Shown piece after piece: positions 1 to 8,623 of a stretch of DNA of 64,000 bases. The stretch's first letter is position 1; each line of letters starts with the position of its first letter. This DNA is from Flavobacterium piscis (GTDB lineage: Bacteria > Bacteroidota > Bacteroidia > Flavobacteriales > Flavobacteriaceae). The notes under the pieces were generated by a model. That model ran no database searches, had not been told where the DNA came from, and was given only the letters and a program-made list of their open reading frames with translations. The stretch lies in NCBI RefSeq assembly GCF_001686925.1, contig NZ_LVEN01000002.1, positions 124,001-188,000 of the forward strand, in the 5' to 3' direction. The position numbers were made by a program, and so were the translations under genes.

Positions 1-173
1 GTTAATTATTCAGATAAACTAATGCTATTTTAAGAATTATGTATTTGTTATGATTTGATTATCAAAAAGTTATGTTTAGTGTACGATGATTTTTATTTGG
101 CAATCCAAAAAAATCAATAAAAATACGTCGCGAAATATAAATTTTGGGCTTTAAAATGTTGTATTCTAAACAA

Positions 174-752
174 TTATTTTGCTGTGTTCAGAAAATCAAT
201 TAGTTGCTGAGTTGCTTTTGCGCGATGACTAATTTTATTTTTTACTTCTGAAGCCAGTTCAGCAAAAGTCTCAGTATAATTTTCAGGTTGAAAAATAGGA
301 TCATAACCAAAGCCATGATTTCCAGTTTTGTCGAGAATAATATTTCCTTTTGCAATTCCGGTAAATAAATGCTGTTCACCTTTTATATTTAATGCAATAA
401 CAGTCTTAAACTGAGCGCTTCGGTCTTCTTTATCCAGCAAAGCTTCCAGAAGTTTGTTCATATTATCATCGGCATTGCGTTGTTCGCCTGCATATCGCGC
501 CGAATAAACGCCAGGTTCTCCGTTTAAAACCGTAACTTCTAAACCCGTATCATCGGCAAAACAATCATAACCGTATTTTTCAGTAACGTAGTTTGCTTTC
601 AAAATAGCGTTTCCTTCGATTGTCTCGGCAGTTTCAGGAATTTCCTCGTGACAGCCAATTTCCTCTAAACTTAATAATTGAATAGATCCTTTTAGGATAC
701 TTTGAATTTCTTTGATTTTATTGAGATTGTTTGAAGCGAAAACCAATTGCAT
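174..752 (-). CDS. rdgB: RdgB/HAM1-type non-canonical purine NTP pyrophosphatase
   Basis: This 192-residue cytosolic protein has the normal length of the Ham1/RdgB family, which hydrolyses dITP, dXTP and ITP to monophosphates and so keeps deaminated purines out of DNA and RNA. Visible signatures are the N-terminal SNN..K motif (residues 7-12), the FADDTGLEV metal/substrate motif (65-73), [17 protein letters not shown] and the C-terminal SHRAKA nucleotide-binding motif. The start is the ATG at 752, directly before MQLVFASNN, as expected for the family. It is divergent from the ABC exporter, with candidate promoters for both in the shared 90-nt spacer. Family assignment is firm; the exact substrate range is by analogy. 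Confidence 0.95.
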   Translation of the reverse strand: MQLVFASNNLNKIKEIQSILKGSIQLLSLEEIGCHEEIPETAETIEGNAILKANYVTEKYGYDCFADDTGLEVTVLNGEPGVYSARYAGEQRNADDNMNKLLEALLDKEDRSAQFKTVIALNIKGEQHLFTGIAKGNIILDKTGNHGFGYDPIFQPENYTETFAELASEVKNKISHRAKATQQLIDFLNTAK

Positions 753-796
753 AGCGATGTATTTTGAGGGTGATTATTAGGAGTAATTCCAAAACA

Positions 797-819
797 CAAA
801 TTTAGAATTCTTATATTTG
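797..819. promoter_or_regulatory. Divergent -7 promoter elements
   Basis: TATATTTG at 812-819 (plus strand) and TAAATTTG on the minus strand (797-804) both match the Bacteroidota -7 consensus TAnnTTTG. They lie between the divergent rdgB-type and ABC exporter genes. I see no convincing -33 TTG at the right spacing for the plus-strand copy, so this rests on the -7 matches and position. Confidence 0.4.
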
Positions 820-843
820 ATAGACGACATGAAATAAAAATAA

Positions 844-2622
844 ATGCAGATATCATTATTATATAAAAAAATAACCCCTTTTGTTAAGCCTTACAAAAAG
901 ATGGTTATAGCTACTTTACTGCTTACTTTTTTAGGATCGTTTGCTGCTCAGGTAAATGCATTAATATTAAAGTACACGGTAGATTCTATAAGTGATCTGA
1001 TGGTGGCGCACGAACCTTTGTCGAAAGGGTTTCATTTATTAGGTATTATAAGTATCGTTTTACTTTCGAAAGAATTGATTTATTCTGTGGTGCAATTTGG
1101 TCAGAAATTTTATGGCGAAAAACTGCGCATCTTTATAACGCGTGACATATCTCAGGCAATCGTAGAAAAGATCCTGAGTTATCGAATGGAGTTTTATACT
1201 TCTAATGAAAATGAAAGCGGCAAACTTCAAACCAGAATCGACCTCGGAATTAGCAGTTTAACACGATTGGTCCAGAATTTTTTTATTGATATTATGCCTT
1301 TATTTGCTAATGCTTTTGTTGCTTTGGCGATAATGTTTTATGCCAATGTATATGTAGGTTTGGTGAGTTTGTGTATTATTCCCATTTATTTTTATATCAG
1401 TCAGCTGCAAGCTACTAAACTAAGTGGTTTTAGACGAAGAATGCGTAATTATCGTGAGACTAAGAACAACGGAATTATTAGTTTAATCGAGTCTATAACG
1501 GTTATAAAATCGTTTGTACGGGAACCAATGGAAGCCAACCGACATAAAGATATTCAGTTCGAAATGACCGAGAATCAGCTTGAAACCAGAAAAACCAGTT
1601 TTATTTTTGAAAGCGTAAAAGGTTTTGTAGAGCAAATAGGAGTCGTGATTATCATTATTCTAACAGCTTATTTTGTGCTCAACAACACCATGACAATTGG
1701 TGCAATCATGTTTCATATTATGTTATTTAATAATGTATCTGCGCCAATCAGGCAATTGCATCGTATTTATGATGAAGTAAATGATGCTTTGATTTATTCT
1801 GAGGGTTTCTTTGATATTTTAGAATCAGATAATGAAAAGGAAACCAGCGGCGATTATATTCCGGATAAAATAGTAGGACTTATAGAAGTTAAAAATGTAG
1901 ATTTTGTGTATCCAAATGGTACAAAAGCCCTTTGGGATATTAATTTTACAATAAAACCAAATGAAACAACTGCTTTGGTGGGGTTAAGCGGTGCCGGAAA
2001 AAGCACTATTATCAATTTACTAGATAAGTTTTATTTACCGTCAAGCGGAAAAATTTATCTGGACGGAGTAGATTTAAATGATTACAATACTGACTTTCTT
2101 CGTAAAAATATTGGATTGGTATTACAGAAGAACCACATTTTTAAAGGTACAATTGCAGAGAACATCTTATACGGAAAACCCAATGCCACTAAATCTGAAA
2201 TTATCGAGGCTGCCCAACAAGCTTATATTCACGAACAGGTGATGAAATTGCCAAAAGGCTATGACTCTGATGCACATTTACTTTCGGGAGGACAGCAACA
2301 GCGAATTGCAATTGCACGTTTGTTTTTAAAAAATCCGCCAATTATTTTCTTAGACGAACCAACAGCAAGTTTGGATGCAATTGCCACAGAACAAATAAAA
2401 AAATCTTTGGATGCTATCAAAAAAGACAGAACCGTAATTATTATTTCGCACAGTATTTCTCAAATTATCGATGCGGCAAACATCATTGTCTTAGAACAAG
2501 GAAGATGTGTCGAAAAAGGAACTCATGACGATTTGTATGATAATAAATCAGTGTATTATCAAATATTTACGGCAATGGCAAATAGTTTGAATATTGATAA
2601 AATTACACAAACGCTTGATTAA
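844..2622 (+). CDS. ABC-type exporter, fused permease/ATPase
   Basis: 592 residues, the usual length of a half-transporter exporter of the MsbA/LmrA type acting as a dimer in the inner membrane. The N-terminal ~310 residues hold about six membrane helices (ABC transporter transmembrane domain type 1). The C-terminal ATPase has Walker A GLSGAGKST (380-388), signature LSGGQQQR (480-487), Walker B IIFLDEPTA (500-508) and the SHS switch histidine. It is divergent from rdgB and its stop codon overlaps the convergent DUF2809 gene by 4 bp. The substrate (lipid, peptide or drug) cannot be read from the sequence and the neighbours give no hint. Confidence 0.92.
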   Translation: MQISLLYKKITPFVKPYKKMVIATLLLTFLGSFAAQVNALILKYTVDSISDLMVAHEPLSKGFHLLGIISIVLLSKELIYSVVQFGQKFYGEKLRIFITRDISQAIVEKILSYRMEFYTSNENESGKLQTRIDLGISSLTRLVQNFFIDIMPLFANAFVALAIMFYANVYVGLVSLCIIPIYFYISQLQATKLSGFRRRMRNYRETKNNGIISLIESITVIKSFVREPMEANRHKDIQFEMTENQLETRKTSFIFESVKGFVEQIGVVIIIILTAYFVLNNTMTIGAIMFHIMLFNNVSAPIRQLHRIYDEVNDALIYSEGFFDILESDNEKETSGDYIPDKIVGLIEVKNVDFVYPNGTKALWDINFTIKPNETTALVGLSGAGKSTIINLLDKFYLPSSGKIYLDGVDLNDYNTDFLRKNIGLVLQKNHIFKGTIAENILYGKPNATKSEIIEAAQQAYIHEQVMKLPKGYDSDAHLLSGGQQQRIAIARLFLKNPPIIFLDEPTASLDAIATEQIKKSLDAIKKDRTVIIISHSISQIIDAANIIVLEQGRCVEKGTHDDLYDNKSVYYQIFTAMANSLNIDKITQTLD

Positions 2623-2990
2623 AGTTTGTTTCGTAAAAAGAGTCTGTCAATTAAAAAAGCTGTAAAACCACCAAAAGTATACGCCATAATATCACTCCAT
2701 AAAAAACCTTGACCAAGAACATATCTTCCAAATAAAGTTTGTCTAAGCGCATTGATCCAATCAGCTTGATAGAGTTGAAAAAACTCAATTGAATAGCAAA
2801 TCAACAAAGAAAAAATCAGGATTTGAGTCGCTTTTTTTTCGATCAATAGTATTTTAATGAAGACGTACATCATCACAGCATAAAGAAAATCTCCTGTACA
2901 TAATGGTATTTCATCAAATTCTCTGGAGAAGATTCCAAGAAAAATAATCAATAAGAGAATGATGAAATAATAGAGTCGTTTTCTTTTCAA
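2619..2990 (-). CDS. DUF2809 family membrane protein
   Basis: A 123-residue, very hydrophobic protein with about four membrane helices (near 7-22, 33-50, 56-72 and 98-117). The layout and the polar segment with the FQLYQADWINALRQT stretch and LWSDIMAY match DUF2809 proteins, small inner-membrane proteins of unknown function. It is convergent with the ABC exporter and shares 4 bp with its 3' end, leaving no room for a terminator between them. Family call from recall of conserved motifs; function unknown. Confidence 0.75.
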   Translation of the reverse strand: MKRKRLYYFIILLLIIFLGIFSREFDEIPLCTGDFLYAVMMYVFIKILLIEKKATQILIFSLLICYSIEFFQLYQADWINALRQTLFGRYVLGQGFLWSDIMAYTFGGFTAFLIDRLFLRNKL

Positions 2991-3307
2991 GTGCAGTTAC
3001 GTTTAGAGCAAATTTAGATTAAATCTTTTATTTGTAGAGACTCTTGATTTCTCTTTGTCAAAGTTTTGAACTTTGACAAAGAGAAAAGAGAAGAGGAACT
3101 ATTTGATTTAATGTGTTTATGTTTTGGAAATCTAGAAATCTTTGTCAAAGTTCCAAGCTTTGACAAAGAGCAACTAAGAAAAAAGTCTCACACAGTACAT
3201 TTTTAGGGAACGAAAAATACAAACACTTAAATAAGTCTGCTTTATTTTATAAATTTATCGATTACAAAAAAAGCGTAATAATTTTTTCTATCTAATTAAA
3301 TAACCAC
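2991..3307. repeat. Gene-free spacer with two palindromic CTTTGTCAAAG repeats
   Basis: This 317-nt spacer holds two related hairpins. At 3051-3083 two perfect 15-nt arms (CTCTTTGTCAAAGTT and its complement) flank a 3-nt loop. At 3140-3168 two 11-nt arms (CTTTGTCAAAG) flank a 7-nt loop. Neither is followed by a T-run typical of a terminator on the plus strand. A decayed relative lies at 49150-49178. They look like a dispersed palindromic element. The rest is AT-rich and must contain the GH88 promoter, but I see no TAnnTTTG match near 3308. Confidence 0.7.
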
Positions 3308-4489
3308 ATGAATACAAGATTTACAGTTTTGGTTTTGACCTTGTTTTTATTTACAAGTAATGGCTACTCCCAAAAAAGCAACTCATTTAATGTAAAAAAA
3401 CAGCTTGAATATTGTGCAGAACAAGCTTCGAAGACTTTAAAAGTAATTCCCGATGACGGAACTTCTCCCAGAACGGTTCCTAATGGAAGCAAGGATTGGA
3501 AATTTGTTAATTACAAAGACTGGACAAGCGGATTCTGGCCAGGTGAATTATGGTATTTGTACCAAGCAACCGGAAATAAAAAATGGGAAAAAGAAGCGGA
3601 TAAGTTCAGTCAGTTTTTAAAGCCTTTGTCAGTTAGCAAAGCTGCAGATCATGATTTGGGATTTCAGATTTTTAATAGTTTCGGAAACGGTTATCGTTTA
3701 ACTAAAAACAAAGAATATAAAGATATTATCCTGAAAACGGCTGATACTTTAGCAACACTTTTTAATCCAAAAGTAGGAACAATCCAATCTTGGCCACACA
3801 ATAAAATGGGCGGTCATAATACGATTATAGATAATATGATGAATTTAGAATTGCTTTTTTGGGCTTCTAAAAATGGAGGAAGTAAAAAGTTGTATGACAT
3901 CGCGGTGAAACATGCCGAAACTACGATGAACAATCATTTTAGACCAGATTACACCTCATATCATGTTATTATTTACGATTATGAAACCGGTAAAAAAATA
4001 AAAGGCAGAACGGCTCAAGGTTATAGCGATGATAGTATGTGGGCGAGGGGTCAGGCATGGGCTATTTATGGTTTTACAATGGTTTACAGGGAAACAAAAG
4101 ACCCTAAGTTTTTAGATTTTGCGCATAAAATAGCACGTGTCTATTTAGACAGATTGACGACTGAAGATTTAATTCCGTACTGGGATTTTAATGCTCCCGG
4201 AATCCCAAATGAGCCGAGAGATGCTTCGGCAGCTGCGATTGTTTCTTCGGCACTAATTGAGCTAAGTTCGTATACAAAGGAGGCATCGCTTAAAAAAGAA
4301 TACTTAACAAAGTCTAAAAAAATGATAGTTGAACTTTCAGATCATTATCAAAGTCATGATGCAAATTCAGCGTTTTTGCTTCATTCTACAGGGCATAAAC
4401 CTGCAGGAAGTGAAATAGATTGTTCGATAAATTATGCAGATTATTATTATCTTGAAGCACTTTTAAGACTTCAAAAACTAAAAAACTAG
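3308..4489 (+). CDS. GH88 unsaturated glucuronyl hydrolase
   Basis: 393 residues with an N-terminal signal peptide (about 1-21, ending near SNGYSQ), so exported. The body is an (alpha/alpha)6-barrel GH88 protein: these enzymes hydrate the unsaturated uronic acid left by polysaccharide lyases and release it from oligosaccharides. The two family aspartates appear in HDLGF (D116) and NTIIDNMMN (D175), and the ARGQAWAIYGF motif (246-256) is typical. No polysaccharide lyase or SusCD pair is adjacent, so the substrate is open. The lipoprotein gene starts 4 nt downstream and is surely co-transcribed. Confidence 0.9.
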   Translation: MNTRFTVLVLTLFLFTSNGYSQKSNSFNVKKQLEYCAEQASKTLKVIPDDGTSPRTVPNGSKDWKFVNYKDWTSGFWPGELWYLYQATGNKKWEKEADKFSQFLKPLSVSKAADHDLGFQIFNSFGNGYRLTKNKEYKDIILKTADTLATLFNPKVGTIQSWPHNKMGGHNTIIDNMMNLELLFWASKNGGSKKLYDIAVKHAETTMNNHFRPDYTSYHVIIYDYETGKKIKGRTAQGYSDDSMWARGQAWAIYGFTMVYRETKDPKFLDFAHKIARVYLDRLTTEDLIPYWDFNAPGIPNEPRDASAAAIVSSALIELSSYTKEASLKKEYLTKSKKMIVELSDHYQSHDANSAFLLHSTGHKPAGSEIDCSINYADYYYLEALLRLQKLKN

Positions 4490-4493
4490 TGTT

Positions 4494-4898
4494 ATGATGA
4501 AAAGAATTATCCAAATCTCGTTTACGATTGCCCTTGTTATAATATTGGTAAGCTGTAAAAATGCAAAACAACAACTGCAGGAATATGTCACGACTTATAA
4601 TAGTACGGCGGCAAGTTTTAAGGCTGAAGATATTACGCTTACAACCGCCAGAGGATACATAAATGATGATAAAATTGAATTGCGTTTTGAGACTAATTTA
4701 GAGCAAAATGAAACGAACAAAGTAAGAGCAAACACATCTTTTCCTAAGTTGTTGAAAGAAATGATCAATAAAAACCAAATACCTAAAGAACTTGTTGAAG
4801 AAGGGATTCAGTTTGATGCTTATTTTTTAGCCGATGATAATACTGTTCTTGTAAAACAGATCATAAACAAAGAATCTCTACCGGAATTATTACAGTAA
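4494..4898 (+). CDS. Small lipoprotein, paralogue of the 5136-5570 gene
   Basis: 134 residues with a basic N-terminus, hydrophobic stretch and lipobox ILVSC (Cys 21), so a predicted lipoprotein. It has no family I recognise. It is clearly a paralogue of the next gene: both share the VSCKNxKQ start, a TxxTARGY/TTAKAF segment, IELRFETNLE/IEIRIETNLE, NxTNK, SFPxLLKEMI and an EEGxxFDxYFLA block. It begins 4 nt after the GH88 stop and ends before a strong terminator, so it belongs to the GH88 transcript. Two ATGs (4494, 4497) are adjacent; the first is used here. Confidence 0.75.
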   Translation: MMKRIIQISFTIALVIILVSCKNAKQQLQEYVTTYNSTAASFKAEDITLTTARGYINDDKIELRFETNLEQNETNKVRANTSFPKLLKEMINKNQIPKELVEEGIQFDAYFLADDNTVLVKQIINKESLPELLQ

Positions 4899-4919
4899 TA
4901 ATTAAATTTTATATTGTGA

Positions 4920-4955
4920 AAAAAGCCACTTTAATTATTTTTAAAGTGGCTTTTT
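4920..4955 (+). terminator. Rho-independent-type terminator
   Basis: Perfect 15-bp stem (AAAAAGCCACTTTAA and complement) with a 6-nt loop and a T-rich 3' side, 21 nt after the lipoprotein stop. It closes the GH88-lipoprotein unit. Confidence 0.85.
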
Positions 4956-5030
4956 ATTTGTTTTTAATAGTAAATTGATAAATTGAGGTTTCGATTTTGT
5001 TGTAAAAACTGTTTATTTTAGGTTAATTTA

Positions 5031-5063
5031 TTTGTAGTCAAATGATTACATGATTTATTTTTG
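5031..5063 (+). promoter_or_regulatory. Bacteroidota-type promoter for the second lipoprotein
   Basis: TTTG at 5031-5034 and TATTTTTG (TAnnTTTG) at 5056-5063 are separated by 21 nt, inside the range reported for Flavobacterium promoters. This predicts transcription starting near 5070 with a leader of roughly 65 nt. It means the two lipoprotein paralogues are transcribed separately. Confidence 0.6.
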
Positions 5064-5135
5064 TGGCATGATGTTGTTTTTGTTTGAAAAGTTCATTATG
5101 TTTGAGTTAAAAAATAACCTAAAACCTAAAAATTT

Positions 5136-5570
5136 ATGAAAAAAATTACCCAAATCGCATTTGCTGTTATGATTATGTTAGTGTTGGTAAGTTGTAAAAA
5201 TACCAAACAAAAAATTCAGGAACATGTTAGTACTTATAATAATTCGTCGTCAATAAAAGGTAGTGGCATTACCAGTACAACGGCAAAAGCATTTTTGAAT
5301 GACAATAAAATTGAAATTAGAATTGAAACCAATTTAGAAGAAAACGACACCAATAAATTGACTTACAAAGAGTCGTTTCCTGATTTGCTGAAAGAAATGA
5401 TCAAAAATGATCAAATTTCAAAAGAGTTAATCGAAGAAGGAGTAAAATTCGATATATACTTTTTAGCTTATAATAATGCGATTCTGGCGCAACGAGTTGT
5501 GGATAAAGAAGAATTAGCAGTTTTAGAAAATGCAGCTGATGCTAAAGAAAAGGTAACTGCAAAACTTTAG
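5136..5570 (+). CDS. Small lipoprotein, paralogue of the 4494-4898 gene
   Basis: 144 residues with a signal sequence and lipobox VLVSC (Cys 20). It aligns over its whole length with the preceding lipoprotein (shared NxTNK, SFPDLLKEMI, EEGVKFDIYFLA), with an extra charged C-terminal tail of about 12 residues. I do not recognise the family. It has its own promoter (5031-5063) and terminator (5594-5629), so the pair arose by tandem duplication and the copies are regulated independently. Function unknown. Confidence 0.75.
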   Translation: MKKITQIAFAVMIMLVLVSCKNTKQKIQEHVSTYNNSSSIKGSGITSTTAKAFLNDNKIEIRIETNLEENDTNKLTYKESFPDLLKEMIKNDQISKELIEEGVKFDIYFLAYNNAILAQRVVDKEELAVLENAADAKEKVTAKL

Positions 5571-5593
5571 TTTTAAGAAAATAATAAAAAATA

Positions 5594-5629
5594 AAGCCTC
5601 TTTAAGATTTTAAAGAGGCTTCATTTTTT
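5594..5629. terminator. Bidirectional terminator
   Basis: 12-bp perfect stem AAGCCTCTTTAA with a GATT loop, then a T-run on the plus strand and an A-run upstream (T-run on the minus strand). It lies between the convergent lipoprotein and FMN-protein genes and can serve both. Confidence 0.8.
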
Positions 5630-7140
5630 TATCGTTTAGTAACATTGGTTAAAATATCAGGGAAATAAGAATCGGATAAATGGCCAAACTCATCACCGCG
5701 CATGAAGATATTACTATCAACATCAGCAAAACTTTTCTTGCCGGCTGCCGCTAAAAGTTCGTTGGCAGCATGTAAGGTATTTTTATGAAAGTGATATACA
5801 CGATCTGATTTATCGGTTACCACTAAACCTTTCATCAACATTTTATTTTGCGTAGCAACTCCGGTAGGACATTCGTTATTATGACAGCGTAATGCCTGGA
5901 TACAGCCTAAGGAGAACATAAATCCGCGTGCGCTATTACACATATCTGCGCCTAGTGCAATGGCGTGTAAAATAGAATAACCTGAAATGATTTTTCCGCT
6001 GCCAATAATTCGAATTTTATCACGAATATTTAAGCCTATCAAAGTTTTATTTACAAATATTAAAGCAGGTTCAAAAGGCATTCCAACACCATCAGAAAAT
6101 TCTAACGGAGCAGCTCCGGTTCCGCCTTCGGCACCATCAATAGTGATAAAGTCAGGGTAAGTATCTTCGGCAATCATTTCGTGGCAAATCGCTTCAAATT
6201 CAGCAGTATTTCCTATGCATAATTTAAAGCCAATAGGTTTTCCGTTTGATAATTCACGCAGTTGTGCTACAAAATGAATAAGTCCTTTTACGTCTGAAAA
6301 AGCATGATGACCAGGAGGCGAAAGAATCATAGTGTGGGGTTCAACTCCTCTTATTTTAGCAATTTGTTCAGTGTTTTTAGCGGCCGGAAGTACACCTCCG
6401 TGACCTGGTTTTGCTCCTTGTGAAAGCTTAATTTCGATCATTTTCACGTTTGGAAGATTGGCTTTTTCTGAAAATTTTTCAGGACTAAAATTCCCCGCAG
6501 CATCACGGCATCCAAAATACCCTGTACCAATTTGCCAGGTAATGTCTCCGCCGCCTTCAAGGTGATAATCTGTCAGACCGCCTTCTCCGGTATTTTGATA
6601 AAAGTTTCCTTTTTTTGCACCAATATTAATGGCGCGAACTGCATTTTCGCTCAATGAACCAAAACTCATAGCCGAAACATTAAATAAAGAAGCTAAATAA
6701 GGTTGTTTGCAATCTTTCCCTCCAACCAATACACGAGGTAATTCTTCGTTTACTTTTGCCGGAAAAATGGAATGTTTTATTCCCTCATAGCTATCATGAT
6801 TTAGATTTTGCTGTGTTCCAAAAGGTGTATTTGAATCGATATTTTTGGCCCTTTGGTATACCAAAGAACGCTGGTTTCTTGAAAAAGGTTTTCCGTCAGT
6901 AGATCTTTCGATAAAATATTGCTGAATTTCAGGTGCAATCATTTCAAATAAATACCTGAAATAACCTAAAACAGGAAAGTTTCTTAAAATGGCATGCTTT
7001 TTTTGAAGGGTATTATAAACACCAACAACCAGTAATATCGGAATGATAATTACGAGTAAAAAACCGCGCTTGGTATAAAAATAAATTGTAACAACAATTA
7101 TAAACAATAAGAATCCGTAGATGAAGAATTTTTTTCTCAT
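5629..7140 (-). CDS. FMN-binding glutamate synthase family protein
   Basis: 503 residues. Two hydrophobic segments at the N-terminus (about 5-45) anchor it in the membrane, followed by a glutamate-synthase central/FMN barrel: NTGEGGLTDYH, KLSQGAKPGHGG, the IDGAEGGTGAAPLEF loop and the Cys-containing CHNNECPTGVATQN motif. It lacks the glutaminase domain of true GltB, so it is not by itself glutamate synthase. Stand-alone members are common and mostly uncharacterised oxidoreductases. It lies 32 nt downstream of the NYN protein gene on the same strand and may be co-transcribed. Confidence 0.88.
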   Translation of the reverse strand: MRKKFFIYGFLLFIIVVTIYFYTKRGFLLVIIIPILLVVGVYNTLQKKHAILRNFPVLGYFRYLFEMIAPEIQQYFIERSTDGKPFSRNQRSLVYQRAKNIDSNTPFGTQQNLNHDSYEGIKHSIFPAKVNEELPRVLVGGKDCKQPYLASLFNVSAMSFGSLSENAVRAINIGAKKGNFYQNTGEGGLTDYHLEGGGDITWQIGTGYFGCRDAAGNFSPEKFSEKANLPNVKMIEIKLSQGAKPGHGGVLPAAKNTEQIAKIRGVEPHTMILSPPGHHAFSDVKGLIHFVAQLRELSNGKPIGFKLCIGNTAEFEAICHEMIAEDTYPDFITIDGAEGGTGAAPLEFSDGVGMPFEPALIFVNKTLIGLNIRDKIRIIGSGKIISGYSILHAIALGADMCNSARGFMFSLGCIQALRCHNNECPTGVATQNKMLMKGLVVTDKSDRVYHFHKNTLHAANELLAAAGKKSFADVDSNIFMRGDEFGHLSDSYFPDILTNVTKR

Positions 7141-7172
7141 GTTTGTAAAATTTAAAAGGAAAAGTTTAATAA

Positions 7173-7955
7173 TTAATTGAATCGCAGGCGTACATAAACG
7201 TGTTTAATGCCTTTTTTGTCTGATTCTCTTTCATCAATTTCAAGAATATCAGTAAGCGATTTTAACATTGGCGTAAGTTTAGAAAAGCCATAATTTCTTG
7301 GGTCGAATTCGGGTTTTTTCTTAACGATCAGGTTTCCAACATCTCCTAAAAATGCCCAACCGTCATCATCCTCAATATCTTCGATCGTAGCTTCGATAAG
7401 TTCAATAGTGGGAGCGTCAATTTTATGTAATGCTTTTTCAGCAGGTTTTTCTACCGGTTTTTTAGCATCGGCAGCAGCAGTTGTTTTTGGTTTTTTCTTC
7501 TGGATTGCGCCGTCAAGAACCTCGATATAAATAAATCGGTCGCAGGCAACAATAAAAGAATTCGGAGTCTTTTTTTCTCCAATACCAATTACTTTCATTC
7601 CGGATTCCCTTAATCTTATGGCCAAACGGGTAAAATCGCTATCGCTCGAAACAATACAAAAACCATCTAGTTTTCCTGAATATAGTAAATCCATAGCATC
7701 TATAATCAAAGCAGAATCTGATGAATTTTTACCTACAGTATAACTATATTGCTGGATTGGGGTAATGGCGTGTTCTAATAAAACAGCTTTCCATCCATTC
7801 GAGTTTGGTTTGGTCCAGTCTGCATAAATACGTTTTGTGGTTGGTGTGCCAAATTTTGTTATTTCTTCCATCATGCCTTTTACATTGCTATAAGGCACAT
7901 TATCGGCATCAATAAGAACGGCTAATTTGAGATCTTTGGAGTTGCTTAAAGCCAT
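7173..7955 (-). CDS. NYN-domain protein with C-terminal OST-HTH/LOTUS domain
   Basis: 260 residues. Residues about 8-150 form a NYN (PIN-like, LabA/DUF88) domain with the expected acidic residues in VLIDADN, SDSALIIDAMDLLYS and VSSDSDFTRLA, a putative metal-dependent RNase site. A Lys/Ala/Pro-rich linker (about 153-175) joins a C-terminal OST-HTH/LOTUS-like module (about 180-258) expected to bind RNA. The combination suggests an RNA-processing role, but no target is known. The start ATG at 7955 is followed by the conserved core within 10 residues. The 200-nt upstream spacer is shared with the divergent Rrf2 gene. Confidence 0.88.
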   Translation of the reverse strand: MALSNSKDLKLAVLIDADNVPYSNVKGMMEEITKFGTPTTKRIYADWTKPNSNGWKAVLLEHAITPIQQYSYTVGKNSSDSALIIDAMDLLYSGKLDGFCIVSSDSDFTRLAIRLRESGMKVIGIGEKKTPNSFIVACDRFIYIEVLDGAIQKKKPKTTAAADAKKPVEKPAEKALHKIDAPTIELIEATIEDIEDDDGWAFLGDVGNLIVKKKPEFDPRNYGFSKLTPMLKSLTDILEIDERESDKKGIKHVYVRLRFN

Positions 7956-8104
7956 TTTTTAGTTGTTAGAAAAATTAGTACTTCCAAAGGTAAAACTAAA
8001 ATTGGTTTTTATTAGAATTTGGTCCTGAATAAGTGTTTTGTTTCATATTAATTATTTTGGTTATAAATAAGAGATTATTATAACGAAAACTATTAAGGAT
8101 AAAC

Positions 8105-8135
8105 TTGTCTTTTGTGTTGAATTTCGATATATTTG
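8105..8135 (+). promoter_or_regulatory. Promoter of the Rrf2-azurin unit
   Basis: TTG at 8105-8107, 20-nt spacer, then TATATTTG (TAnnTTTG) at 8128-8135. Transcription would start near 8142, giving a leader of only about 15 nt before the ATG at 8158. The short leader also rules out the upstream TTG codon at 8152 as a likely start. Confidence 0.65.
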
Positions 8136-8157
8136 TAGTCAATCAACAAATTTGCCT

Positions 8158-8604
8158 ATGTTTTCAAAAGCCTGTGAGTACGGAATCAGAGCTTCAATAT
8201 TTATTGCCACTAAATCCTCAAAAGGAATCAGGGTTGGAATAAAAGATGTTGCCAAAGAAATTGATTCGCCGGAGCCTTTTACAGCCAAAATAATGCAGAT
8301 TCTGACCAAAAGCGGAATCATAGAATCGTCAAAAGGAGTAGGAGGTGGATTTGAAGTTTCTGGTAGTGCTTTAAAATCGATAAAACTTATTCAGATTGTT
8401 GATGCGATAGATGGCGATACGATATATAAAGGTTGTGGTATAGGTTTAAAAGAATGTTCTGAAACAAAACCGTGTCCAGTGCATAAAGAGTTTAAAAAAG
8501 TACGCGAACTACTTTTAGAAATGCTTACCAATACCACATTAGAACAGCTTGCTTCAGGAGTTAAAACGGGCGATTTTTTTCTTAGGATAAATGACAGAGA
8601 ATAA
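8158..8604 (+). CDS. Rrf2-family regulator with three conserved cysteines
   Basis: 148 residues from the ATG at 8158 (an in-frame TTG two codons upstream is disfavoured). The N-terminal winged helix-turn-helix begins MFSKACEYGIRA and has the KGVGGGF wing. Cys93, Cys100 and Cys106 have the spacing used by IscR/NsrR-type members to hold an Fe-S cluster. The cluster would sense NO, oxygen or iron. Azurin follows after 19 nt, and the di-iron repair gene comes next, so an NsrR-like NO sensor that autoregulates this group is the best inference. No operator palindrome was convincingly seen. Confidence 0.87.
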   Translation: MFSKACEYGIRASIFIATKSSKGIRVGIKDVAKEIDSPEPFTAKIMQILTKSGIIESSKGVGGGFEVSGSALKSIKLIQIVDAIDGDTIYKGCGIGLKECSETKPCPVHKEFKKVRELLLEMLTNTTLEQLASGVKTGDFFLRINDRE

Positions 8605-8623
8605 TATAAAAAAATAAATAGAG

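Noticed and set aside
1..173. Gene or regulatory site at the left edge
   Set aside because: AT-rich sequence without a supported ORF, hairpin or promoter match.
3001..3200. CRISPR array
   Set aside because: The repeats at 3051 and 3140 are palindromic, two only, without regular unique spacers, and no cas gene is in the window.
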